A stretch of 64,000 bases of DNA from Pontederia crassipes. Lineage: Eukaryota; Streptophyta; Magnoliopsida; Commelinales; Pontederiaceae. The notes below the pieces were generated by a model. It searched no databases. It saw only the letters and a list, made by a program, of their open reading frames with translations, and was not told where the DNA came from. The stretch is taken from positions 7,130,001 through 7,194,000 of the forward strand of contig JAUKPH010000018.1 of NCBI GenBank assembly GCA_030549335.1, read 5' to 3'. Of the stretch, positions 50,111 through 62,823 are shown piece after piece. Within the stretch, counting starts at the first letter, position 1. Each line of letters opens with the position of its first letter. Position numbers and translations under genes: made by a program.

Positions 50111-51440
50111 GATCTTTAGAACTTTAAATCTATTTCAAACCGAAGTTGAACCGTTACAAACAAAGATAATGCTCTTGGGGATTAGAGTCTTAGAGTAAGG
50201 TGCAAAGTTATAAGTTATAGATACTTATTACAACCTTTGGGTGCCCTAAGAGGTGATAGATCTTTAGAACTTTAACTCCATTTCAAATCAAAGTTGAACC
50301 GTTACAATAAAAGATAACGCTCTTGGGGATTGGAGTCTTTGAGTAAGGTGCAAAGCTATAAGTTATAGATACTTATTACAACCTTTGGGTGCCCTATGAG
50401 GTGATAGATCTTTAGTACTTTAACTTATTTCAAACCGAAGTTGAACCGTTATAATCAAAGATAACGCTCTTGGGATTAGAGTCTTAGAGTTGGGTTCAAA
50501 GCTATAAGTAATAGATACTTATTACAACCTTTGGGTGTCCTAAGAGGTGATAGATCTTTAGAACTTTGACTCTATTTCAAACCGAAGTTGAACCGTTACA
50601 ATCAAAGAAAACGCTCTTGGGGATTTGAGTCTTTGTGTAAGGTGCAAAGCTATAAGTTATAGATACTTATTACAAACTTTGGGTGCCCTAAGAAGTGATA
50701 GATCTTTAGAACTTTAACTCTATTTCAAACCGAAGTTGAACTGTTACAATCAATGATAACTCTCTTGGGGATTAGAGTCTTAGAGTAAGGTGCAAAGCTA
50801 TAAGTTATAGATACTTATTACAACCTTTGGGTGCCCTAAGAGGTGATAGATCTTTAGAACTTTAACTCTATTTCAAACCGAAGTTGAACCGTTACAATCA
50901 AAGATAACGCTCTTGGGGATTGGAGTCTTTGAGTAAGGTGCAAAGCTATAAGTTATAGATACTTATTACAACCTTTGGGTGCCCTAAGAGGTGATAGATC
51001 TTTAGAACTTTAACTCTATTTCAGGCCGAAGTTGAACCGTTACAATCAAAGATAACGCTCTCGGGGATTAGAGTCTTAGAGTAAGGTGCAAAGCTATAAG
51101 TTATAGATACTTATTACAACCTTTGGGTGTCCTAAGAGGTGATAGTTCTTTAGAACTTTAACTCTATTTCAATCCGAAGTTGAACCGTTATAATCAAAGA
51201 TAACGCTCTTGGGGATTAGAGTCTTAGAGTTGGGTTCAAAGCTATAAGTTATAGATACTTATTACATCCTTTGGGTGTCCTAAGAGGTGATAGATCTTTA
51301 GAACTTTGACTCTATTTCAAACCGAAGTTGAACCGTTACAATCAAAGATAACGCTCTTGGGGATTTGAGTCTTAGAGTTGGGTTCAAAGCTATAAGTTAT
51401 AGATACTTATTACAACCTTTGGGTGTCCTAAGAGGAGATA
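50111..51440 (+). repeat. Core HOR unit 19, 9-mer (1330 bp)
   Basis: Unit 12/14 sub-variant with the private aaatcaaag in B and caggccg in G. The aaatcaaag mark recurs in unit 21, 2068 bp downstream. Confidence 0.92.
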
Positions 51441-52178
51441 GATCTTTAGAACTTTAAATCTATTTCAAACCGAAGTTGAACCGTTACAAACAAAGATAAT
51501 GCTCTTGGGGATTAGAGTCTTAGAGTAAGGTGCAAAGTTATAAGTTATAGATACTTATTACAACCTTTGGGTGCCCTAAGAGTTGATAGATCTTTAGAAC
51601 TTTAACTCCATTTCAAACCGAAGTTGAACCGTTACAATAAAAGATAACGCTCTTGGGGATTGGAGTCTTTGAGTAAGGTGCAAAGCTATAAGTTATAGAT
51701 ACTTATTACAACCTTTGGGTGCCCTATGAGGTGATAGATCTTTAGTACTTTAACTTATTTCAAACCGAAGTTGAACCGTTATAATCAAAGATAACGCTCT
51801 TGGGATTAGAGTCTTAGAGTTGGGTTCAAAGCTATAAGTAATAGATACTTATTACAACCTTTGGGTGTTCTAAGAGGTGATAGATCTTTAGAACTTTGAC
51901 TCTATTTCAAACCGAAGTTGAACCGTTACAATCAAAGATAACGCTCTTGGGGATTTGAGTCTTAGAGTAAGGTGCAAAGCTATAAGTTATAGATACTTAT
52001 TACAACCTTTGGGTGCCCTAAGAGTTGATAGATCTTTAGAACTTTAACTCTATTTCAAACCGAAGTTGAACCGTTACAATCAAAGATAACGCTCTCGGGG
52101 ATTAGAGTCTTAGAGTTGGGTTCAAAGCTATAAGTTATAGATACTTATTACAACCTTTGGGTGTCCTAAGAGGAGATA
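51441..52178 (+). repeat. Core HOR unit 20, 5-mer (738 bp)
   Basis: Order A B C D/I J. C has the gtgttcta mark of the unit 13 lineage. The unit at 51883 starts like both D and I (gactc) and continues as I (aagataacg, agagttg). This is a different route to a 5-mer from units 9 and 11. Confidence 0.91.
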
Positions 52179-53508
52179 GATCTTTAGAACTTTAAATCTA
52201 TTTCAAACCGAAGTTGAACCGTTACAAACAAAGATAATGCTCTTGGGGATTAGAGTCTTAGAGTAAGGTGCAAAGTTATAAGTTATAGATACTTATTACA
52301 ACCTTTGGGTGCCCTAAGAGGTGATAGATCTTTAGAACTTTAACTCCATTTCAAATCAAAGTTGAACCGTTACAATAAAAGATAACGCTCTTGGGGATTG
52401 GAGTCTTTGAGTAAGGTGCAAAGCTATAAGTTATAGATACTTATTACAACCTTTGGGTGCCCTATGAGGTGATAGATCTTTAGTACTTTAACTTATTTCA
52501 AACCGAAGTTGAACCGTTATAATCAAAGATAACGCTCTTGGGATTAGAGTCTTAGAGTTGGGTTCAAAGCTATAAGTAATAGATACTTATTACAACCTTT
52601 GGGTGTCCTAAGAGGTGATAGATCTTTAGAACTTTGACTCTATTTCAAACCGAAGTTGAACCGTTACAATCAAAGAAAACGCTCTTGGGGATTTGAGTCT
52701 TTGTGTAAGGTGCAAAGCTATAAGTTATAGATACTTATTACAAACTTTGGGTGCCCTAAGAAGTGATAGATCTTTAGAACTTTAACTCTATTTCAAACCG
52801 AAGTTGAACTGTTACAATCAATGATAACTCTCTTGGGGATTAGAGTCTTAGAGTAAGGTGCAAAGCTATAAGTTATAGATACTTATTACAACCTTTGGGT
52901 GCCCTAAGAGGTGATAGATCTTTAGAACTTTAACTCTATTTCAAACCGAAGTTGAACCGTTACAATCAAAGATAACGCTCTTGGGGATTGGAGTCTTTGA
53001 GTAAGGTGCAAAGCTATAAGTTATAGATACTTATTACAACCTTTGGGTGCCCTAAGAGGTGATAGATCTTTAGAACTTTAACTCTATTTCAAGCCGAAGT
53101 TGAACCGTTACAATCAAAGATAACGCTCTCGGGGATTAGAGTCTTAGAGTAAGGTGCAAAGCTATAAGTTATAGATACTTATTACAACCTTTGGGTGTCC
53201 TAAGAGGTGATAGTTCTTTAGAACTTTAACTCTATTTCAATCCGAAGTTGAACCGTTATAATCAAAGATAACGCTCTTGGGGATTAGAGTCTTAGAGTTG
53301 GGTTCAAAGCTATAAGTTATAGATACTTATTACATCCTTTGGGTGTCCTAAGAGGTGATAGATCTTTAGAACTTTGACTCTATTTCAAACCGAAGTTGAA
53401 CCGTTACAATCAAAGATAACGCTCTTGGGGATTTGAGTCTTAGAGTTGGGTTCAAAGCTATAAGTTATAGATACTTATTACAACCTTTGGGTGTCCTAAG
53501 AGGAGATA
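52179..53508 (+). repeat. Core HOR unit 21, 9-mer (1330 bp)
   Basis: Unit 12/14 sub-variant with aaatcaaag in B, as in unit 19. D ends aagaagtgat and the last unit is I/J. Confidence 0.92.
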
Positions 53509-54838
53509 GATCTTTAGAACTTTAAATCTATTTCAAACCGAAGTTGAACCGTTACAAACAAAGATAATGCTCTTGGGGATTAGAGTCTTAGAGTAAGGTG
53601 CAAAGTTATAAGTTATAGATACTTATTACAACCTTTGGGTGCCCTAAGAGGTGATAGATCTTTAGAACTTTAACTCCATTTCAAACCGAAGTTGAACCGT
53701 TACAATAAAAGATAACGCTCTTGGGGATTGGAGTCTTTGAGTAAGGTGCAAAGCTATAAGTTATAGATACTTATTACAACCTTTGGGTGCCCTATGAGGT
53801 GATAGATCTTTAGTACTTTAACTTATTTCAAACCGAAGTTGAACCGTTATAATCAAAGATAACGCTCTTGGGATTAGAGTCTTAGAGTTGGGTTCAAAGC
53901 TATAAGTAATAGATACTTATTACAACCTTTGGGTGTTCTAAGAGGTGATAGATCTTTAGAACTTTGACTCTATTTCAAACCGAAGTTGAACCGTTACAAT
54001 CAAAGAAAACGCTCTTGGGGATTTGAGTCTTTGTGTAATGTGCAAAGCTATAAGTTATAGATACTTATTACAACCTTTGGGTGCCCTAAGAGGTGATAGA
54101 TCTATAGAACTTTAACTCTATTTCAAACCGAAGTTGAACTGTTACAATCAATGATAACTCTCTTGGGGATTAGAGTCTTAGAGTAAGGTGCAAAGCTATA
54201 AGTTATAGATACTTATTACAACCTTTGGGTGCCCTAAGAGGTGATAGATCTTTAGAACTTTAACTCTATTTCAAACCGAAGTTGAACCGTTACAATCAAA
54301 GATAACGCTCTTGGGGATTGGAGTCTTTGAGTAAGGTGCAAAGCTATAAGTTATAGATACTTATTACAACCTTTGGGTGCCCTAAGAGGTGATAGATCTT
54401 TAGAACTTTAACTCTATTTCAAGCCGAAGTTGAACCGTTACAATCAAAGATAACGCTCTCGGGGATTAGAGTCTTTGAGTAAGGTGCAAAGCTATAAGTT
54501 ATAGATACTTATTACAACCTTTGGGTGTCCTAAGAGGTGATAGTTCTTTAGAACTTTAACTCTATTTCAATCCGAAGTTGAACCGTTATAATCAAAGATA
54601 ACGCTCTTGGGGATTAGAGTCTTAGAGTTGGGTTCAAAGCTATAAGTTATAGATACTTATTACATCCTTTGGGTGTCCTAAGAGGTGATAGATCTTTAGA
54701 ACTTTGACTCTATTTCAAACCGAAGTTGAACCGTTACAATCAAAGATAACGCTCTTGGGGATTTGAGTCTTAGAGTAAGGTGCAAAGCTATAAGTTATAG
54801 ATACTTATTACAACCTTTGGGTTTCCTAAGAGGAGATA
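53509..54838 (+). repeat. Core HOR unit 22, 9-mer (1330 bp)
   Basis: Unit 13/15 sub-variant (gtgttcta, gtaatgtgc, gatctatag, gggtttcc). With unit 21 it repeats the alternation of the two 9-mer sub-variants. Confidence 0.92.
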
Positions 54839-55872
54839 GATCTTTAGAACTTTAAATCTATTTCAAACCGAAGTTGAACCGTTACAAACAAAGATAATGC
54901 TCTTGGGGATTAGAGTCTTAGAGTAAGGTGCAAAGTTATAAGTTATAGATACTTATTACAACCTTTGGGTGCCCTAAGAGGTGATAGATCTTTAGAACTT
55001 TAACTCTATTTCAAACCGAAGTTGAACCGTTACAATCAAAGATAACGCTCTTGGGGATTGGAGTCTTTGAGTAAGGTGCAAAGCTATAAGTTATAGATAC
55101 TTATTACAACCTTTGGGTGCCCTATGAGGTGATAGATCTTTAGTACTTTAACTTATTTCAAACCGAAGTTGAACCGTTATAATCAAAGATAACGCTCTTG
55201 GGATTAGAGTCTTAGAGTTGGGTTCAAAGCTATAAGTAATAGATACTTATTACAACCTTTGGGTGTTCTAAGAGGTGATAGATCTTTAGAACTTTGACTC
55301 TATTTCAAACCGAAGTTGAACCGTTACAATCAAAGAAAACGCTCTTGGGGATTTGAGTCTTTGTGTAATGTGCAAAGCTATAAGTTATAGATACTTATTA
55401 CAACCTTTGGGTGCCCTAAGAGGTGATAGATCTATAGAACTTTAACTCTATTTCAAACCGAAGTTGAACTGTTACAATCAATGATAACTCTCTTGGGGAT
55501 TAGAGTCTTAGAGTAAGGTGCAAAGCTATAAGTTATAGATACTTATTACAACCTTTGGGTGCCCTAAGAGGTGATAGATCTTTAGAACTTTAACTCTATT
55601 TCAAACCGAAGTTGAACCGTTACAATCAAAGATAACGCTCTTGGGGATTAGAGTCTTAGAGTTGGGTTCAAAGCTATAAGTTATAGATACTTATTACAAC
55701 CTTTGGGTGCCCTAAGAGGTGATAGATCTTTAGAACTTTAACTCTATTTCAAACCGAAGTTGAACCGTTACAATCAAAGATAACGCTCTTGGGGATTGGA
55801 GTCTTTGAGTAAGGTGCAAAGCTATAAGTTATAGATACTTATTACAACCTTTGGGTGTCCTAAGAGGTGATA
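54839..55872 (+). repeat. Core HOR unit 23, last partial unit (7 monomers)
   Basis: Order A B C D E F' F. Like units 16 and 17 it has aactctatttc in B, but C starts gatcttt. Its last F runs into diverged flank monomers with a gtgtcc tail, so this is the right edge of the homogenised core. Confidence 0.9.
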
Positions 55873-58800
55873 GTTCTTTAGAACTTTAACTCTATTTCAA
55901 TCTGAAGTTGAACCGTTACAATCAAAGATAACGCTCTTGGGGATTAGTCTTAGAGTAAGGTGCAAAGCTATAAGTTATAGATACTTATTACAATCTTTGG
56001 GTGCCCTAAGAGGTGATAGATCTTTAGAATTTTAACTCTATTTCAAACCAAAGTTGAACCGTTACAATCAAAGATAACGCTCTTGGGGATTAGAGTCTTA
56101 GAGTTGGGTTCAAAGCTATAAGTTATAGATACTTGTTACAAGCTTTGGGTGCCCTAAGAGGTGATAGATCTTTAGAACTTTAACTCTATTTCAAACCGAA
56201 GTTGAACCGTTACAATCAAAGATAACGCTCTTGGGGATTAGAGTCTTAGAGTTGGGTTCAAAGCTATAAGTTATAGATACTTATTACAACCTTTGGGTGC
56301 CCTTGGAGGTGATAGATCTTTAGAACTTTAACTCTATTTCAAACCGAAGTTGAACCGTTACAATCAAAGATAACGCTCTTGGGGATTTGAGTCTTAGAGT
56401 AAGGTGCAAAGCTATAAGTTATAGATACTTATTACAACCTTTGGGTGCCCTAAGAGTTGATAGATCTTTAGAACTTTAACTCTATTTCAAACCGAAGTTG
56501 AACCGTTACAATCAAAGATAACGCTCTTGGGGATTAGAGTCTTAGAGTTGGGTTCAAAGCTATAAGTTATAGATACTTATTACAACCTTTGGGTGTCCTA
56601 AGAGGAGATAGATCTTTAGAACTTTAAATCTATTTCAAACCGAAGTTGAACCGTTACAAACAAAGATAATGCTCTTGGGGATTAGAGTCTTAGAGTAAGG
56701 TGCAAAGTTATAAGTTATAGATACTTATTACAACCTTTGGGTGCCCTAAGAGGTGATAGATCTTTAGAACTTTAGCTCTATTTCAAACCGAAGTTGAACC
56801 GTTACAATCAAAGATAACGCTCTTGGGGATTAGAGTCTTAGAGTAAGGTGCAAAGCTATAAGTTATAGATACTTATTACAACCTTTGGGTGCCCTAAGAG
56901 GTGATAGATCTTTAGAACTTTAACTCAATTTCAAAGCGAAGTTGAACCGTTACAATCAAAGATAACGCTCTTGGGGATTAGAGTCTTAGAGTAAGGTGCA
57001 AAGCTATAAGTTATAGATACTTATTACAACCTTTGGGTGCCCTAAGAGGTGATAGATCTTTAGAACTTTAACTCTATTTCAAACCAAAGTTGAACCGTTA
57101 CAATCAAATATAACGCTCTTGGGGATTAGAGTCTTAGAGTTGGGTTCAAAGCTATAAGTTATAGATACTTATTACATCCTTTGGGTGTCCTAAGTGGTGA
57201 TAGATCTTTAGAACTTTGACTCTATTTCAAACCGAAGTTCAACCGTTACAATCAAAGATAACGCTCTTGGGGATTTGGTCATAGAGTAAGGTGCAAAGCT
57301 ATAAGTTATAGATACTTATTACAACCATTGGGTGTCCTAAGAGGTGATAGTTCTTTAAAACTTTAACTCTATTTCAATCCGAAGTTGAACCGTTATAATC
57401 AAAGATAACGCTCTTGGGGATTAGAGTCTTAGAGTTGGGTTCAAAGCTATAAGTTATAGATACTTATTACAACCTTTGGGTGTCCTAAGTGGAGATAGAT
57501 CTTTAGAACTTTAAATCTATTTCAAACCGAAGTTGAACCGTTACAATCAAAGATAACGCTCTTGGGGATTATAGTCTTAGAGTAAGGTGCAAAGCTATAA
57601 GTTATAGATACTTATTACAACCTTTGGGTGTCCTAAGAGGTGATAGATCTTTAGAACTTTAACTCTATTTCAAACCGAAGTTGAACCGTTACAATCAAAG
57701 ATAACGCTCTTGGGGATTAGAGTCTTAGAGTTGGGTTCAAAGCTATAAGTTATAGATACTTATTACAACCTTTGGGTGTCCTAAGAGGAGATAGATCTTT
57801 AGAACTTTAAATCTATTTCAAACCGAAGTTGAACCGTTACAATCAAAGATAACGATCTTGGGGATTAGAGTCTTAGAGTAAGGTGCAAAGCTATAAGTTA
57901 TAGATACTTATTACAACCTTTGGGTGCCCTAAGAGGTGATAGATCTTTAGAACTTTAACTCTATTTCAAGCCGAAGTTGAACCGTTACAATCAAAGATAA
58001 CGCTCTTGGGGATTAGAGTCTTAGAGTAAGGTGCAAAGCTATAAGTTATAGATACTTATTACAACCTTTGGGTGTCCTAAGAGGTGATAGTTCTTTAGAA
58101 CTTTAACTCTATTTCAATCCGAAGTTGAACCGTTATAATCAAAGATAATGCTCTTGGGCATTAGAGTCTTAGAGTTGGGTTCAAAGCTATAAGTTATAGA
58201 TACTTATTACAACCTTTGGGTGTCCTAAGAGGTGATAGATCTTTAGAACTTTGACTCTATTTCAAACCGAAGTTGAACCGTTACAATCAAAGATAACGCT
58301 CTTGGGGATTTGAGTCTTAGAGTAAGGTGCAAAGCTATAAGTTATAGATACTTATTACAACCTTTGGGTGCCCTAAGAGTTGATAGATCTTTAGAACTTT
58401 AACTCTATTTCAAACCGAAGTTGAACAGTTACAATCAAAGATAACGCTCTTGGGGGTTAGAGTCTTAGAGTTGGGTTCAAAGCTATAAGTTATAGATACT
58501 TATTACAACCTTTGGGTGTCCTAAGTGGAGATAGATCTTTAGAACTTTAAATCTATTTCAAACCGAAGTTGAACCGTTACAATCAAAGATAACGCTCTTG
58601 GGGATTATAATCTTAGAGTAAGGTGCAAAGCTATAAGTTATAGATACTTATTACAACCTTTGGGTGCCCTAAGAGGTGATAGATCTTTAGAACTTTAACT
58701 CTATTTCAAACCGAAGTTGAACCGTTACAATCAAAGATAACACTCTTGGGGTTTAGAGTCTTAGAGTTGGGTTCAAAGCTATAAGTTATAGATACTTATT

Positions 58801-60753
58801 ACAACCTTTGGGTGTCCTAAGAGGAGATAGATCTTTAGAACTTTAAATCTATTTCAAACCGAAGTTGAACCGTTACAATCAAAGATAACGATCTTGGGGA
58901 TTAGAGTCTTAGAGTAAGGTGCAAAGTTATAAGTTATAGATACTTATTACAACCTTTGGGTGCCCTAAGAGGTGATAGATCTTTAGAACTTTAGCTCTAT
59001 TTCAAACCGAAGTTGAACCATTACAATAAAAGATAACGCTCTTGGGGATTAGAGTCTTAGAGTAAGGTGCAAAGCTATAAGTTATAGATACTTATTACAA
59101 CCTTTAGGTGCCCTAAGAGGTGATAGGTCTTTAGAACTTTAACTCCATTTCAAACCGAAGTTGAACCGTTACAATCAAAGATAACGCTCTTGGGGATTAG
59201 AGTCATAGAGTAAGGTGCAAAGCTATAAGTTATAGACACTTATTACAACCTTTGGGTGTCCTAAGAGGTGATAGTTCTTTAAAACTTTAACTCTATTTCA
59301 ATCCGAAGTTGAACCGTTATAATCAAAGATAACGCTCTTGGCGATTAGAGTCTTAAAGTTGGGTTCAAAGCTATAAGTTATAGATACTTATTACAACCTT
59401 TGGGTGTCCTAAGTGGAGATAGATCTTTAGAACTTTAAATCTATTTCAAACCGAAGTTGAACCGTTACAATCAAAGAAAACGCTCTTGGGGATTTGAGTC
59501 TTTGTGTAAGGTGCAAAGCTATAAGTTATAGATACTTATTACAACCTTTGGGTGCCCTAAGAGGTGATAGATCTTTAGAACTTTAACTCTATTTCAAACC
59601 GAAGTTGAACCGTTACAATGAAAGATAACGCTCTTGGGGATTAGAGTCTTAGAGTTGGGTTCAAAGCTATAAGTTATAGATACTTATTACAACCTTTGGA
59701 TGTCCTAAGTGGAGATAGATCTTTAGAACTTTAAATCTATTTCAAACCGAAGTTGAACCGTTACAATAAAAAATAACGCTCTTGGGGATTATAGTCTTAG
59801 AGTAAGGTGCAAAGCTATAAGTTATAGATACTTATTACAACCTTTGGGCGCCCTAAGAGGTGATAGATCTTTAGAACTTTAACTCTATTTCAAACCGAAG
59901 TTGAACCGTTACAATCAAAGATAACGCTCTTGGGGATTAGAGTCTTAGAGTTGGGTTCAAAGCTATAAGTTATAGATACTTATTACAACCTTTGGGTGTC
60001 CTAAGAGGAGATAGATCTTTAGAACTTAAAATCAATTTCAAACCGAAGTTGAACCGTTACAATCAAAGATAACGCTCTTGGGGATTATAGTCTTAGAGTA
60101 AGGTGCAAAGCTATAAATTATAGATACTTATTACAACCTTTGGGTGCCCTAAGAGGTGATAGATCTTTAGAACTTTAACTCTATTTCAAGCCGAAGTTGA
60201 ACCGTTACAATCAAAGATAACGCTCTTGGGGATTAGAGTCTTAGAGTAAGGTGCAAAGCTATAAGTTATAGATACTTATTACAACCTTTGGGTGTCCTAA
60301 GAGGTGATAGTTCTTTAGAACTTTAACTCTATTTCAATCCGAAGTTGAACCGTTATAATCAAAGATAACGCTCTTGGGGATTAGAGTCTTAGAGTTGGGT
60401 TCAAAGCTATAAGTTATAGATACTTATTACAACCTTTGGGTGTCCTAAGAGGTGAAAGATCTTTAGAACTTTGACTCTATTTCAAACCGAAGTTGAACCG
60501 TTACAATCAAAGATAACGCTCTTGGGGATTTGAGTCTTAGAGTAAGGTGCAAAGCTATAAGTTATAGATACTTATTACAACCTTTGGGTGCCCTAAGAAT
60601 TGATAGATCTTTAGAACTTTAACTCTATTTCAAACCGAAGTTGAACCGTTACAATCAAAGATAACGCTCTTGGGGATTAGAGTCTTAGAGTTGGGTTCAA
60701 AGCTATAAGTTATAGATACTTATTACAACCTTTGGGTGTCCTAAGAGGAGATA

Positions 60754-62823
60754 GATCTTTAGAACTTTAAATCTATTTCAAACCGAAGTTGAACCGTTAC
60801 AAACAAAGATAATGCTCTTGGGGATTAGAGTCTTAGAGTAAGGTGCAAAGCTATAAGTTATAGATACTTATTACAACCTTTGGGTGTCCTAAGAGGTGAT
60901 AGTTCTTTAGAACTTTAACTCTATTTCAATCCGAAGTTGAACCGTTATAATCAAAGATAACGCTCTTGGGGATTAGTGTCTTAGAGTTGGGTTCAAAGCT
61001 ATAAGTTATAGATACTTATTACAACCTTTGGGGGTCCTAAGCGGTGATAGATCATTAGAACTTTGACTCTATTTCAAACCGAAGTTGAACCGTTACAATC
61101 AAAGATAACGCTCTTGGGGATTTGAGTCTTAGAGTAAGGTGCAAAGCTATAAGTTATAGATACTTATTACAACCTTTGGGTGCCCTAAGAGGTGATAGAT
61201 CTTTAGAACTTTAACTCTATTTCAATCCGAAGTTGAACCGTTACAATAAAATATGACGCTCTTGGGGATTAGAGTCTTAGGGTTAGGTTCAAAGCTATAA
61301 GTTATAGATACTTATTACAACCTTTGGGTGTCCTAAGATGTGATAGATCTTTAGAACTTTCACTCTATTTCAATCCGAAGTTGAACCGTTATAATCAAAG
61401 ATAACGCTCTTGGGGATTAGAGTCTTAGGGTTAGGTTCAAAGCTATATGTTATAGATACTTATTACAACCTTTGGGTGTCCTAAGATGTGATAGATCTTT
61501 AGAACTTTCACTCTATTTCAATCCGAAGTTGAACCGTTATAATCAAAGATAACGCTCTTGGGGATTAGAGTCTTAGAGTAAGGTGCAAAGCTATAAGTTA
61601 TAGATACTTATTACAACCTTTGGGTGCCCTAAGAGGTGATAGATCTTTAGAACTTTAACTCTATTTCAAATCGAAGTTGAACCGTTACAATCAAAGATAA
61701 CGCTCTTGGGGGTTAGAGTCTTAGAGTTGGGTTCAAAGCTATATGTTATAGATACTTATTACAACCTTTGGGTGTCCTAAGAGGTGATAGATCTTTAGAA
61801 CTTTAACTCTATTTCAAACCGAAGTTGAACCGTTACAATCAAAGATAACGCTCTTGGGGATTAGAGTCTTAGAGTAAGGTTCAAAGCTATAAGTTATAGA
61901 TACTTGTTACAAGCTTTGGGTGTCCTAAGAGGTGATAGATCTTTAGAACTTTAACTCTATTTCAAACTGTAGTTGAACCGTTACAATCAAAGATAATGCT
62001 CTTGGGGATTAGAGTCATAGAGTTAGGTTCAAAGCTATAAGTTATAGATACTTATTACAACCTTTGGGTGTCCTAAGAGGTGATAGATCTTTAGAACTTT
62101 AAATCTATTTCAAACCGAAGTTGAACCGTTACAATCAAAGATAACGCTCTTGGGGATTTGAGTCTTAGAGTAAGGTGCAAAGCTATAAGTTATAGATACT
62201 TATTACAACCTTTGGGTGCCCTAAGAGGTGATAGATCTTTAGAACTTTAACTCTATTTCAAACCGAAGTTGAACCGTTACAATCAAAGATAACGCTCTTG
62301 GGGATTGGAGTCTTTGAGTAAGGTGCAAAGCTATAAGTTATAGATACTTATTACAACCTTTGGGTGCCCTATGAGGTGATAGATCTTTAGTACTTTAACT
62401 TATTTCAAACCGAAGTTGAACCGTTATAATCAAAGATAACGCTTTTGGGATTAGAGTCTTAGAGTTGGGTTCAAAGCTATAAGTAATAGATACTTATTAC
62501 AACCTTTGGGTGTCCTAAGAGGTGATAGATCTTTAGAACTTTGACTCTATTTCAAACCGAAGTTGAACCGTTACAATCAAAGAAAACGCTCTTGGGGATT
62601 TGAGTCTTTGTGTAAGGTGCAAAGCTATAAGTTATAGATACTTATTACAAACTTTGGGTGCCCTAAGAGGTGATAGTTCTTTAGAACTTTAACTCTATTT
62701 CAAACCGAAGTTGAACTGTTACAATCAATGATAACTCTCTTGGGGATTAGAGTCTTAGAGTAAGGTGCAAAGCTATAAGTTATAGATACTTATTACAACC
62801 TTTGGGTGCCCTAAGAGGTGATA
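60754..62823 (+). repeat. Right-flank block matching the order of 2960-4732
   Basis: Successive monomers show A, a gttctttag unit with ggattagtgtc and gggggtcc, gatcattag, acaataaaa with cttagggttagg, aactttcactc units with aagatgtgat, then a gggggttag unit with ctatatgttatag. Three near-consensus units follow, with the F-C-D-E quartet at 62234, 62382, 62528 and 62676. The left flank shows nearly the same succession from 2960. The copies are less alike than the +8875 pair, so this relationship is older. Confidence 0.84.
62234..62823 (+). repeat. Right-flank F-C-D-E quartet
   Basis: F (ggattggagtctttgag, tail ctatgagg), C (146 bp, tagtac, cgcttttgggatt, agtaatag), D (aagaaaacg, gtctttgtgtaag, acaaac) and E (gttcttt start, aactgtt, caatgataactctc). 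It shows that this four-monomer order exists outside the core on both sides. Confidence 0.88.
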
